From the NCBI GenBank assembly GCA_963580285.1, contig OY757026.1, positions 84,418,651 to 84,482,650 on the forward strand: a stretch of 64,000 nucleotides of DNA, written 5' to 3'. Position numbers and translations under genes: made by a program. Below the pieces are notes generated by a model that did not search any database, was not told where the DNA came from, and saw only the letters and a list, made by a program, of their open reading frames with translations. Positions 1-11,849 of this stretch are shown here, piece by piece. This DNA comes from Lucinisca nassula. Lineage: Eukaryota; Mollusca; Bivalvia; Lucinida; Lucinidae. The number at the start of each line of letters is the position of its first letter. The first letter of the stretch is position 1.

Positions 1-580
1 AAGCGGCATACTGCACCTCTGTAACTCATTTCGTCTTCCCGCGAAATAGGCACAAAATTTAGTTTCTTCGAATTTCAAAGGCTTATAACTCGCAAGATAC
101 GTTTTGTAGCAGTATGAAATTTTGTAATCTTCGAGGCACTGAGGTGTGCTAGCAGCATGCAAAATTTCAGCTCAATCGCTATACAAACAATCGAGTTATA
201 AGGGCCTAAAGTTTTGGGCGTGACAAGAATATGCCGAAGGTGTCTCAATGTTGCAAAGGTGACTTCATCGAATTGGCTTATAGTTGCTGCCAAATGATGC
301 ACCTTTGACCCAAGTGTCATGGGATAAAATGGGAGTTGTCTTCGTTCTTTGTGTTTCGAGTTATGGCCCTTCGAAGGTCAATGTACCGTAAGTTTGGGCC
401 CTTATACCTCCGAAACTGTTTGATAGAAACAACTCCCATTTTAAACCATGTTGTTGGGCACGCATGGGCACGTTTTGGCACTATTTTCATGCGTCTACGT
501 TAAAGTGACCAAAATGAGAATTTAGCATCCACCACAGGTAACAACAAACAAATTTTCTAAGCCACTTTTCTTGGCCTCTA

Positions 581-1478
581 TTGAACGCAGCGATCTATAA
601 TTTGCCCCTAGGGTGTATTATATTGAGAACGTTTAACGGTAAAAAAACAAAAAACCGCTATTGTTATCGCCCTCTAGGCTGTGCCGCGGCGTTTTATTCG
701 TTTTTTTCCGTAGACCTCAATGTAAAAATGAGCCCTTTATTTCGGCACTTTCTAGTGCCTCGGTGTTCGCGAGTTTTTGCACGATGGCAGGAGACATAAA
801 TGCCTGTTGAAAGCGGCATACTGCACCTCTGTAACTCATTTCGTCTTCCCGAGAAATGGGCACAAAGTTTAGTTTCCTCGAATTTCAAAGGTTTATAACT
901 CGCAATATACGTTTTGTAGCAGTATGAAATTTTGTAATCTTCGAGGCACTGAGGTGTACTAGCAGCATGCAAAATTTCAGCTCAATCGCTATACAAACAA
1001 TCGAGTTATAAAAGCCACTTTTCTTGGACTCTATTGAACGCAGCGTTCTTTAATTTGCCCCGAGGGTGTATTATATTGAGAACGTCTAACGGTGAAAAAA
1101 CCGCTATTGTTATCGCCCTCTAGGCTGTGCCGCGGCGTTTTATTCGTTTTTCCCGTAGACCTCAATGTAAAAATGAGCCCTTTATTTAGGCACTTTCTAG
1201 TCCCTCGGTGTTCGCGAGTTTTTGCACGATGGCAGGAGACATAAATGCCTGTTGAAAGCGGCATACTGCACCTCTGTAACTCATTTCGTCTTCCCGAGAA
1301 ATAGGCGCAAAGTTTAGTTTCCTCGAAATTCAAAGGCTTATAACTCGCAAGATACGTTTTGTAGCAGTATGAAATTTTGCAATCTTCGAGGCACTGAGGT
1401 GTACTAGCAGCAAGCAAAATTTCAGCTCAATCGCTATACAAACAATCGAGGTATAAATGCCACTTTTCTTGGCCTCCA
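581..1478 (-). repeat. Two short satellite monomers (453 and 445 bp)
   Basis: Two consecutive monomers (581-1033 and 1034-1478, measured from TTGAACGC) lack about 350 bp each. The satellite jumps from CAATCGAGTTATAA directly to GCCACTTTTCTTGG near 1010 and, with extra substitutions, near 1455. The missing part includes the dyad and the start of the 81-codon frame. Adjacent copies suggest that the short form was itself tandemly amplified. Confidence 0.88.
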
Positions 1479-4363
1479 TTGAACGCATCGATCTATAATT
1501 TGCCCCGAGGGTGTATTATATTGAGAACGTCTAACGGTGAAAAAACCGCTATTGTTATCGCCCTCTAGGCTGTGCCGCGGTGTTTTATTCGTTTTTCCCG
1601 TAGACCTCAATGTAAAAATGAGCCCTTTATTTCGGCACTTTCTAGTGCCTCGGTGTTCGCGAGTTTTTGCACGATGGCAGGAGACATAAATGCCTGTTGA
1701 AAGCGGCATACTGCACCTCTGTAACTAATTTCGTCTTCCCGCGAAATAGGCACAAAGTTTAGTTTCTTCGAATTTCAAAGGATATAACTCGCAAGATACG
1801 TTTTGTAGCAGTATGAAATTTTGTAATCTTCGAGGCACTGAGGTGTACTAGCAGCATGCAAAATTTCAGCTCAATCGCTATACAAACAATCGAGTTATAA
1901 GGGCCTAAAGTTTTGGGCGGGACAACAATATGCTGAAGGTGTCTCAATGTTGCAAAGGTGACTTCATCGAATTGGCGTATAGTTGCTGCCAAATGATGCA
2001 CCTTTGACCCAAGTGTAATGGGATAAAATGGGAGTTGTCTTCGTTCTTTGTGTTTCGAGTTATGGCCCTTCGAAGGTCAATGTACCGTAAGTTTGGGCCC
2101 TTATACCTCAGAAACTGTTTGATAGAAACAACTCCCATTTTAAACCATGTTGTTGGGCACGCATGGGCACGTTTTGACACTTTTTTCATGCGTCTACGTT
2201 AAAGTGACCAAAATGAGAATTTAGCATCCACCACAGGTAACAACAAACAAATTTTCTAAGCCACTTTTCTTGGCCTCTATTGAACGCAGCGATCTATAAT
2301 TTGCCCCTAGGGTGTATTATATTGAGAACGTCTAACGGTAAAAAACCAAAAAACCGCTATTGTTATCGCCCTCTAGGCTGTGCCGCGGCGTTTTATTCGT
2401 TTTTTCCGTAGACCTCAATGTAAAAATGAGCCCTTTATTTCGGCACTTTCTAGTGCCTCGGTGTTCGCGAGTTTTTGCACGATGGCAGGAGACATTAATG
2501 CCTGTTGAAAGCGGCATACTGCACCTCTGTAACTCATTTCGTCTTCCCGAGAAATAGGCACAAAGTTTAGTTTCCTCGAATTTCAAAGGCTTATAACTCG
2601 CAATGTACGTTTTGTAGCAGTATGAAGTTTTGCAAACTTCGAGGCACTGAGGTGTACTAGCAGCATGCAAAATTTCAGCTCAATCGCTATACAAACAATC
2701 GAGTTATAAGGGCCTAAAGTTTTGGGCGGGACAACAATATGCCGAAGGTGTCTCAATGTTGCAAAGGTGACTTCATCGGATTGGCTTATAGTTGCTGCCA
2801 AATGATGCACCTTTGACCCAAGTGTCATGGGATAAAATGGGAGTTGTCTTCGTTCTTTGTGTTTCGAGTTATGGCCCTTCGAAAGTCAATGTACCGTAAG
2901 TTTGGGCCCTTATATCTCTGAAACTGTTTGATAGAAACAACTCCCATTTTAAACCATGTTGTTGGGCACGCATGGGCACGTTTTGGCACCATTTTCATGC
3001 GTCTACGTTAGAGTCACCAAAATGAGAATTTAGCATCCACCACAGGTAACAACAAACAAATTTTCTAAGCCATTTTCTTGGCCTCTATTGAACGCAGCGA
3101 TCTATAATTTGCCCCGAGGGTGTATTATATTGAGAACGACTAACGGTGAAAAAATCGCTATTGTTATCGCCCTCTAGGCTGTGCCGCGGCGTTTTATTCG
3201 TTTTTTCCGTAGACCTCAATGTAAAAATGAGCCCTTTATTTCGGCACTTTCTAGTGCCTCGGTGTTCGCGAGTTTTTGTACGATGGCAGAAGACATAAAT
3301 GCCTGTTGAAAGCGGTATACTGCACCTCTGTAACTAATTTCGTCTTCCCGAGAAATAGGCACCAAATTTAGTTTCCTCGAAATTCAAAGGCTTTTAACTC
3401 GCAAGATACGTTTTGTAGCAGTATGAAATTTTGTTATCTTCGAGGCACTGAGGTGTACTAGCAACATGCAAAATTTCAGCTCAATCGCTATACAAACAAT
3501 CGAGTTATAAGGGCCTAAAATTTTGGGCGGGACAACAATATGCCGAAGGTGTCTCAATGTTGCAAAGGTGACTTCATCGAATCGGCTTATATATAGTTGC
3601 TGCCAAATGATGCACCTTTGACCCAAGTGTCATGGGATAAAATGGGAGTTGTCTTCGTTCTTTGTTTTTCGAGTTATGGCCCTTCGAAGGTCAATGTACC
3701 GTAAGTTTGGGCACTTATATCTCCGAAACTGTTTGATAGAAACAACTCCCATTTTAAACCAAATTGTTTTGCACGCATGGGCACGTTTTGGCACCATTTT
3801 CATGCGTCTACATTAAAGTGACCAAAATGAGAATTTAGCATCCACCACAGGTAAGAACAAACAAATTTTCTTAGCTACTTTTCTTGGCCTCTATTGAACG
3901 CAACGATCTATAATTTGCCCCGAGGGTGTATTATATTGAGAATGTCTAACGGTGAAAAAACCGCTATTGTTATAGCCCTCTAGGCTGTACCGCGGCGTTT
4001 TATTCGTTTTTCCCGTAGACCTCAATGTAAAAATGAGCCCGTTATTACGGCACTTTCTAGTGCCTCGGTGTTCGCGAGATTTTGCACGATGGCAGGAGAC
4101 ATAAATGCCTGTTGAAAGCGGCATACTGCACCTCTGTAACTTATTTCGTCTTCCCGAGAAATAGGCACAAAATTTAGTTTTCTCGAATTTCAAAGGCTTA
4201 TAACTAGCAAGATACGTTTTGTAGCAGTATGAAATTTTGTAATCTTCGAGGCACTGAGGTGTACTAGCAGCATGCAAAATTTCAGCTCAATCGCTATACA
4301 AACAATCGAGTTATAAGGGCCTAAAGTTTTGGCGGGACAACAATATGCCGAAGGTGTCTCAAT

Positions 4364-4739
4364 GTTGCAAAGGTGACTTCATCGAATTGGCTTATAGTTG
4401 CTGCCAAATGATTCACAATTGACCCAAGTGTCATGGGATAAAATGGAAGTTGTCTTCGTTCTTTGTGTTTCGAGTTATGGCCCTTCGAAGGTCAATGTAC
4501 CGTAAGTTTGGGCTCTTATATCTCCGAAACTGTTTGCTAGAAACAACTCCCGTTGCAAAGGTGACTTCATCGAATTGGCTTATAGTTGCTGCCAAATGAT
4601 TCACAATTGACCCAAGTGTCATGGGATAAAATGGAAGTTGTCTTCGTTCTTTGTGTTTCGAGTTATGGCCCTTCGAAGGTCAATGTACCGTAAGTTTGGG
4701 CTCTTATATCTCCGAAACTGTTTGCTAGAAACAACTCCC
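4364..4739 (-). repeat. Perfect 188-bp tandem duplication inside one monomer
   Basis: The stretch 4364-4551 is repeated at 4552-4739, both starting GTTGCAAAGG and ending CAACTCCC, with the rare variants ATTCACAATTGACC and TTTGCTAG in both. This explains the 996-bp monomer interval (3626-4622). It probably arose as a recent slippage or short-homology event, since no differences are visible between the copies. Confidence 0.92.
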
Positions 4740-7305
4740 ATTTTAAACCGTGTTGTTTGGCACGCATGTGCAAGTTTTGGCACCATTTTCATGCGTCTAC
4801 GTTAAGTGACCAAAATGAGAATTTAGCGTCCATCACAGGTAACAACAAACACATTTTCTAAGCCACTTTTCTTGGCCTCTATTGAACGCAGCGATCTACA
4901 ATTTGCCCCGAGGGTGTATTATATTGAGAACGTCTAACGGTGAAAAAACCGCTATTGTTATAGCCCTCTAGGTTGTAACGCGGCTATTTATTCGTTTTTC
5001 CCGTAGACCTCAATGTAAAAATGAGCCCAGTATTTCGGCACTTTCTAGTACCTCGGTGTTCGCGAGTTTTTGCACGATGGCAGGAGACATAAATGCCTGT
5101 TGAAAGCGGCATACTGCACCTCTGTAACTAATTTCGTCTTCCCGAGAAATAGGCACAAAGTTTAGTTTCCTCGAATTTCAAAGGCTTATAACTCGCAAGA
5201 TACGTTTTGTAGCAGTATGAAATTTTGTAATCTTCGAGAAACTGAGGTGTACTAGCAGCATGCAGAATTTCAGCTCAATCGCTATACAAGCAATCGAGTT
5301 ATAAGGGCCTAAAGTTTTGGGCGGGACAACAATATGCCGAAGGTGTCTCAATGTTGCAAAGGTGACTTCATCGAATTGGCTTATAGTTGCTGCCAAATGA
5401 TGCACCTTTGACCCAAGTGTCATGGGATAAAATGGGAGTTGTCTTCGTTCTTTGTTTTTCGAGTTATGGCCATTCGAAGGTCAATGTACCGTAAGTTTGG
5501 GCCCTTATATCTCCGAAACCGTTTGATAGAAACAACTCCCATTTCAAACCATGTTGTTTGGCACGCATGGGCACGTTTTGGCACCATTTTCATGCGTCTA
5601 CGTTAAAGTGACCAAAATGAGAATTTAGCATCCACCACAGGTAACAACAACACATTTTCTAAGCCACTATTCTTGGCATCTATTGAACGCAGCGATCTAT
5701 AATTTGCCCCGAGGGTGTATTATATTGAGAACGACTAACGGTGAAAAAACCGCTATTGTTATCGCTCTCTAGGCTGTGCCGCGGCGTTTTATTCGTTTTT
5801 CCCGTAGACCTCAATGTAAAAATGAGCCCTTTATTTCGGCACTTTCTTGTGCCTCGGTGTTCGCAAATTTTTGCACGATGGCAGGAGACATAAATGCCTG
5901 TTGAAAGCGACATACTGCACCTCTGTAACTCATTTCGTCTTCCCGAGAAATAGGCACCAAATTTAGTTTCCTCGAATTTCAAAGGCTTATAACTCGCAAG
6001 ATACGTTTTGTAGCAGTATGAAATTTTGTAATCTTCGAGGCACTGAGGTGTACTAGCAGCATGCAAAATTTCAGCTCAATCGCTATACAAACAATCGAGT
6101 TATAAGGGCCTAAAGTTTTGGGCGGGACAAGAATATGCCGAAGGTGTCTCAATGTTGCAAAGGTGACTTCATCGAATCGGCTTATAGTTGCTGCCAAATG
6201 ATGCACCTTTGACCCAAGTGTCATGGGATAAAATGGGAGTTGTCTTCGTTCTTTGTGTTTCGAGATATGGCCCTTCGAAGGTCAAGGTACCGTAAGTTTG
6301 GGCCCTTATATCTCCGAAACTGTTTGATAGAAACAACTCCCATTTTAAACCATGTTGTTTGGCACGCATGGGCATGTTTTGGCACAATTTTCATGCGTCT
6401 ACGTTAAAGTGACCAAAATGAGAATTTAGCATCCACCACAGGTAACAACAAACAAATTTTCTAAGCCACTTTTCTTGGCCTCTATTGAACACAGCGATCT
6501 ATAATTTGCCCCGAGGGTGTATTATATTGAGAACGACTACCGGTGAAAAAACCGCTATTGTTATCGCCCTCGAGGCTGTGCCGCGGCGTTTTATTCGTTT
6601 TTCCCGTAGACCTCAATGTAAAAATGAACCCTTTATTTCGGCACTTTCTAGTGCCTCGGTGTTCGCGAGTTTTTGCACGATGGCAGGAGACATAAATGCC
6701 TGTTGAAAGCGGCATACTGCACCTCTTTAACTAATTTCGTCTTCCCGAGAAATAGGCACAAAGTTTAGTTTCCTCGAATATTAAAGGCTTACAACTCGCA
6801 AGATACGTTTTGTATCAGTATGAAATTTTGTAATCTTCGAGGCACTGAGGTGTACTAGCAGCATGCAAAATTCCAGCTCAATCGCTATACAAACAATTGT
6901 GATATAAGGGCCTAAAATTTTGGACGGGACAACAGTATGCCGAAGGTGTCTCAATGTTGCAAAGGTGACTTCATCGAATCGGCTTATAGTTGTTGCTAAA
7001 TGATGCACCTTTGACCCGAGTGTCATGGGATAAAATGGGAGTTGTCTTCGTTCTTTGTGTTTCGAGTAATGGCCCTTCGAAGGTCAATGTACCGTAAGTT
7101 TGGGCCCTTATATCTCCGAAACTGTTTGATAGAAACAACTCCCATTTTAAACCATGTTGTTTGGCACGCATGGGCACGTTTTGGCACCATTTTCATGCGT
7201 CTACGTTAAAGTGACCAAAATGAGAATTTAGCATCCACCACAGGTAACAAAAAACACATTTACTAAGCCACTTTTCTTGGCCTCTATTGAACGCAGCGAT
7301 CTATA

Positions 7306-7421
7306 TGTCACAGGGGTGGAAAAAGAACATGACTCGACCGGGACTCGAACCCAGGGCCTTTCGCATACCGTGCGAACACTCTACCGACTGAGCTACCGAG
7401 CCACACGGTCGACCTGCTACA
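7306..7421 (-). repeat. TRIM 3' LTR (terminal direct repeat)
   Basis: This is the second 116-bp repeat when the element is read on the minus strand. It directly follows the purine tract AAGCAGGGGGAAAA and adjoins the TATA target duplication at 7302-7305. It carries its own copy of the tRNA-like domain. Confidence 0.88.
7331..7402 (-). tRNA. tRNA-like domain in the TRIM 3' LTR (probably not a working tRNA)
   Basis: This second copy is base-for-base identical over its 72 nt to the copy in the other LTR, with the same stems, anticodon-loop sequence ACGGTAT and unusual C33. The two copies lie 265 bp apart in the same orientation. An automatic tRNA finder would probably report both as Thr(GGT) or as pseudo-tRNAs. 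Confidence 0.7.
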
Positions 7422-7435
7422 TTTTCCCCCTGCTT
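7422..7435 (-). promoter_or_regulatory. Putative polypurine tract of the TRIM
   Basis: The minus-strand sequence AAGCAGGGGGAAAA lies immediately before the 3' LTR. Thirteen of its fourteen bases are purines, as expected for the plus-strand primer of reverse transcription. Together with the primer-binding-like site at the other end, it sets the orientation of the element. Confidence 0.68.
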
Positions 7436-7439
7436 AATT

Positions 7440-7484
7440 AGATTCGTCCCGAATCTCTTCTCATGAGATTCGTCCCGAATCTCT
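7440..7484. repeat. Two palindromic 19-mers inside the TRIM
   Basis: AGATTCGTCCCGAATCTCT occurs at 7440-7458 and again at 7466-7484 (period 26). Within each copy AGATTCG and CGAATCT are perfect 7-bp inverted arms around TCC. The pair can form two adjacent short hairpins, or one longer one, in the internal RNA. A packaging or dimerisation role is possible but purely speculative. Confidence 0.8.
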
Positions 7485-7550
7485 AAGTCCTATCCAGTCC
7501 GGCTGCGAGACTTATTTTCATACTCTTTCATGCCCTCAGACGCGGTGCTG

Positions 7551-7568
7551 GACCCACACTGGCCACCA
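7551..7568 (-). promoter_or_regulatory. Putative primer-binding site of the TRIM
   Basis: The minus-strand sequence TGGTGGCCAGTGTGGGTC begins two bases after the 5' LTR. It starts with TGG, as expected for pairing to the CCA end of a primer tRNA. The primer tRNA would end in TGGCCACCA; I cannot name it. Position and start fit LTR-element architecture, but the pairing is unproven. Confidence 0.6.
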
Positions 7569-7570
7569 AA

Positions 7571-7686
7571 TGTCACAGGGTTGGAAAAAGAACATGACTC
7601 GACCGGGACTCGAACCCAGGGCCTTTCGCATACCGTGCGAACACTCTACCGACTGAGCTACCGAGCCACACGGTCGACCTGCTACA
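7571..7686 (-). repeat. TRIM 5' LTR (terminal direct repeat)
   Basis: This is the 116-bp terminal repeat that comes first when the element is read on the minus strand. It runs from TGTAGCAGGTCGACC to CCTGTGACA and contains a complete 72-nt tRNA-like cloverleaf, so most of the LTR is tRNA-like sequence. It is identical to the other LTR except at one base. Confidence 0.88.
7596..7667 (-). tRNA. tRNA-like domain in the TRIM 5' LTR (probably not a working tRNA)
   Basis: The 72 nt fold as a tRNA by inspection. The acceptor pair is GGCTCGG/TCGAGTC (all paired with two G-U). The D stem is GCTC/GAGT. The anticodon stem is TTCGC/GCGAA with a 7-nt loop ACGGTAT, which would place GGT (Thr) at 34-36. 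The variable loop is AGGCC, and the T stem CTGGG/CCCGG carries the loop TTCGAGT. A-box and B-box consensus regions are present, so a pol III promoter is possible. Position 33 is C where U is near-universal in tRNAs, which argues against decoding function. No CCA is encoded. I read it as a domesticated or captured tRNA-like part of the LTR. Confidence 0.7.
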
Positions 7687-10654
7687 TATAATTTGCCCCG
7701 AAGGTGTAATATATTGAGAACGACTAACGGTGAAAAAACCGCTATTGTTATCGCCCTCTAGGCTGTGCCGCGGCGTTTAATTCGTTTTTCCCGTAGACCT
7801 CAATGTAAAAATGAGCCCTTTATTTCGGCACTTTCTAGTGCCTCGGTGTTCGCAACTTATTGTACGATGGCAGGAGACATAAATGCCTGTTGAAAGCGGC
7901 GTACTGCACCTCTGTAACTCATTTCGTCTTCCCGAGAAATAGGCACAAAATTTAGTTTCCTCGAATTTCAAAGGCTTATAACTCACAAGATACGTTTTGT
8001 ATCAGTATGAAATTTTGCAATCTTCGAGGCACTGAGGTGTACTAGTAGCATGCAACATTTCAGCTTAATCGCTATACAAACAATCGAGTTATAAGGGCCT
8101 AAAGTTTTGGGCGGGACAAGAATATGCCGAAGGTGTCTCAATGTTGCAAAGGTGACTTCATCGAATCGGCTTATAGTTGCTGCCAAATGATGCACCTTTG
8201 ACCCAAGTGTCATGGGATAAAATGGGAGTTGTCTTCGTTCTTTGTGTTTCGAGTTTTGGTTCTTCGAAGGTCAATGTACCGTAAGTTTGGGCTCTTATAT
8301 CTCCGAAACTGTTTGATAGAAACAACTCCCATTTTAAACCGTGTTGTTTTGCACGCATGGGCACGTTTTGGCACCATTTTCATGCGTCTACGTTAAAGTG
8401 ACGAAAATGAGAATTTAGCATCCACCACAGGTAAGAACAAACAAATTTTCTAAGCCACTTTTCTTCGCCTCTATTGAACGCAGCGATGTATAATTTGCCC
8501 GGAGGGTGTATTAAATTAAGACGTCTAACGGTGAAAAAACCGCTATTGTTATCGCCCTCTAGGCTGTGCCGCGGCGTTTTATTCGTTTTTCCCTTAGACC
8601 TCAATGAAAAAATGAGCCCTTTATTTCGGCACTTTCTAGTGCCTCGGTATTCGCGAGTTTTTGCACGATGGCAGGATACATAAATGCCTGTTGAAAGCGG
8701 CATACTGCACCTCTGTAACTCATTTCGTCTTCCCGAGAAATAGACACAAAATTTAGTTTCCTCGAATTTCAGAGGCTTATAACTCGCAAGATACGTTTTG
8801 TATCAGTATGAAATTTTGTAATCTTCGAGGCACTGAGGTGTACTAGCAGCATGCAAAATTCCAGCTCAATCGCTATACAAACAATCGAGTTATAAGGGCC
8901 TAAAGTTTTGGGCGGGACAACAATATGCCGAAGGTGTCTCAATGTTGCAAAGGTGACTTCATCGAATTGGCTTATAGTTGCTGCCAAATGATGCACCTTT
9001 GACCCAAGTGTCATGGGATAAAATGGGAGTTGTCTTCGTTCTTTGTGTTTCGAGTTATGGCCCTTCGAAGGTCAATGTACCGTAAGTTTGGGCCCTTATA
9101 TCTCCGAAACTGTTTGATAAAAACAACTCCCATTTTAAACCATGTTGTTGGGCACGCATGGGCACGTTTTGGCACTATTTTCATGCGTCTACGTTAAAGT
9201 GACCAAAATGAGAATTTAGCATCCACCACAGGTAACAACAAACAAATTTTTTAATCCACTTTTCTTGGCCTCTATTGAACGCAGCGATCTATAATTTGCC
9301 CCGAGGGTGTATTATATTGAGAACGTCTAACGGTGAAAAAACAGCTATTGTTATCGCCCTCTAGGCTGTGCCGCGGCGTTTTATTCGTTTTTCCCGTAGA
9401 CCTCAATGTAAAAATGAGCCCTTTATTTCGGCACTTTCTAGTGTCTCGGTGTTCGCGAGTTTTTGCACGATGGCAGGAAACATAAATGCCTGTTGAAACC
9501 GGCATACTGCACCTCTGTACCTCATTTCGTCTTCCCGAGAAATAGGCACAAAGTTTAGTTTCCTCGAATTTCAAAGGCTTATTACTCGCAAGATACGTTT
9601 TGTATCAGTATGAAATTTTGTAATTTTCGAGGCACTGAGGTGTACTAGCAGCATGCAAAATTTCAGCTCAATCGCTTTACAAACAATCGAGTTATAAGGG
9701 CCTAAAGTTTTGGCGGGACAACAATATGCCGAAGGTGTCTCAATGTTGCAAAGATGACTTCATCGAATCGGCTTATAGTTGCTGCCAAATGATGCACCTT
9801 TGACCCAAGTGGCATGGGATAAAATGGGAGTTGTCTTCGTTCTTTGTGTTTCGAGTTATGGCCCTTCGAAGGTCAATGTACCGTAAGTTTGGGCCCTTAT
9901 ATCTCCGAAACTGTTTGATCGAAACAACTCGCATTTTAAACCTTGTTGTTTGGAACGCATGGGCACGTTTTGGCACCATTTTCATGCGTCTACGTTAAAG
10001 TGACCAAAATGAGAACTTAGCATCCACCACAGGTAACACCAAACAAATTTTCTAAGCCACTTTTCTTGGCCTCTATTGAACGCAGCGATGTATAATTTGC
10101 CCGGAGGGTGTATTATATTGAGAACGTCTAACGGTGAAAAAACCGCTATTGTTATCGCCCTCTAGGCTGTGCCGCGGCGTTTTATTCGTTTTTCCCGTAT
10201 ACCTCAATGTAAAAATGAGCCCTTTGTTTCGGCACTTTCTAGTGCCTCGGTGTTCGCGAGATTTTGCACGATGGCAGGAGACATAAATGCCTGTTGGAAG
10301 CTGCATACTGCCCCTCTGTAACTCATTTCGTCTTCCCGTGAAATAGGCACAAAGTTTAGTTTCCTCGAATTTCAAAGGCTTATAACTCGCAAGATACGTT
10401 TTGTATCAGAATGAAATTTTGTAATCTTCGAGGCACTGAGGTTTACTAGCAGCAAGCAAAATTCCATCTCCATCGCTATACAAACAATCGAGTTATAAGG
10501 GCCTAAAGTTTTGGGCGGGACAACAATATGCCGAAGGTGTCTCAATGTTGCAAAGGTGACTTCATCGAATTGGCTTATAGTTGCTGCCAAATGATGCACC
10601 TTTGACCAAGTGTCATGGGATAAAATGGGAGTTGTCTTCGTTCTTTGAGTTTCG

Positions 10655-10665
10655 AGTTATGGGCA
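10655..10665 (-). other. 101-bp monomer deletion at an ATGG homology
   Basis: The sequence goes from CGAGTTATGG to GCACGTTTTGG. Intact monomers have ATGG at both broken ends with about 101 bp between. The deletion removes one arm and most of the loop of the conserved dyad, and explains the 701-bp anchor interval 10616-11317. Confidence 0.8.
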
Positions 10666-11849
10666 CGTTTTGGCACCATTTTCATGCGTCTACGTAAAAG
10701 TGACCAAAATGAGAATTTAGCATCCACCACAGGTAACAACAAACAAATTTTCTAAGCCACTTTTCTTGGCCTCTATTGAACGCAGCGATCTATAATTTGC
10801 CCCGAGGGTGTATTATATTGAGAACGTCTAACGGTGAAAACACCGCTATTGTTATCGCCCTCTAGGCTGTGCCGCGGCGTTTTATTCGTTTTTCCCGTAG
10901 ACCTCAATGTAAAAATGAGCCCTTTACTTTGGCACTGTCTAGTGCCTCGGTGTTCGTGAGTTTATGTACGATGGCAGGTGACATAAATGCCTGTTGAAAG
11001 CGGCATACTGCACCTCTGTAACTCATTTCGTCTTCCCGAGAAATAGGCACAAAGTTTAGTTTCCTCGAATTTCAAAGGCGTATAACTCGCAAGATACGTT
11101 TTGTATCAGTATGAAATTTTGTAATCTTCGAGGCACTGAGGTGTTCTAGCAGCATGCAAAATTGCAGCTCAATCGCTATACAAACAATCGAGTTATAAGG
11201 GCCTAAAGTTTTGTGCGGGACAACAATATGCCGAAGGTGTCTCAATGTTGCAAAGGTGACTTCATCGAATTGGCTTATAGTTGCTGCCAAATGATGCACC
11301 TTTGACCCAAGTGTCATGGGATAAAATGGGAGTTGTCTTCGTTCTTTGTGTTTTGAGTTATGGCCCTTCGAAGGTCAATGTACCGTACGTTTGGGCCCTT
11401 ATATCTCCGAAACTGTTTGATAGAAACAACTCCTATTTTAAACCATGTTGTTGGGCACGCATGGGCACGTTTTGGCACCATTTTCATGCGTCTACGTTAA
11501 AGTGACCAAAATGAGAATTTAGCATCCACCACAGGTAACAACAAACAAATTTTCTAAGCCACTTTTCTTGGCCTCTATTGAACGCAGCGATCTATAATTT
11601 GCCCCGAGGGTGTATTATATTGAGAACGTCTAACGGTGAAAAATCCGCTATTGTTATCGCCCTCTAGGCTGTGCCGCGGCGTTTATTACGTTTTTCCCGT
11701 AGACCTCAATGTAAAAATGAGCCCTTTATTTCGGCACTTTCTAGTGCCTCGGTGTTCGCGAGTTTTCGTACGATGGCAGGAGACATAAATGCCTGTTGAA
11801 AACGGCATACTGCACCTCTGTAACTAATTTCGTCTTCCCGAGAAATAGG

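Larger units (their letters stand above)
7306..7686 (-). mobile_element. TRIM element: miniature LTR retrotransposon with tRNA-like LTRs
   Basis: This is a 381-bp insertion in a satellite monomer. Two 116-bp direct terminal repeats (7306-7421 and 7571-7686) flank a 149-bp internal domain. Each repeat begins TGT and ends ACA on either strand. The insertion is flanked by TATA at 7302-7305 and 7687-7690, while uninterrupted monomers read GATCTATAATTTG with a single TATA, so this is a 4-bp target-site duplication. On the minus strand a primer-binding-like TGGTGGCCAGTGTGGGTC starts two bases inside the first repeat, and a purine tract AAGCAGGGGGAAAA abuts the second. That fixes the orientation. 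The element has no coding capacity and would need enzymes from an autonomous LTR element. The host monomer interval grows from 802 to 1,187 bp, exactly 381+4. The LTRs differ at one visible site (caggggtgg against cagggttgg), suggesting a recent insertion. Confidence 0.9.

Noticed and set aside
7306..7686. Two independent tRNA-derived SINEs, or two genuine tRNA genes, side by side.
   Set aside because: The two tRNA-like units lie in exact 116-bp direct repeats with TG/CA ends. The whole 381 bp has a single 4-bp TATA target duplication, and PBS-like and purine tracts sit at the expected places. C33 also argues against working tRNAs.
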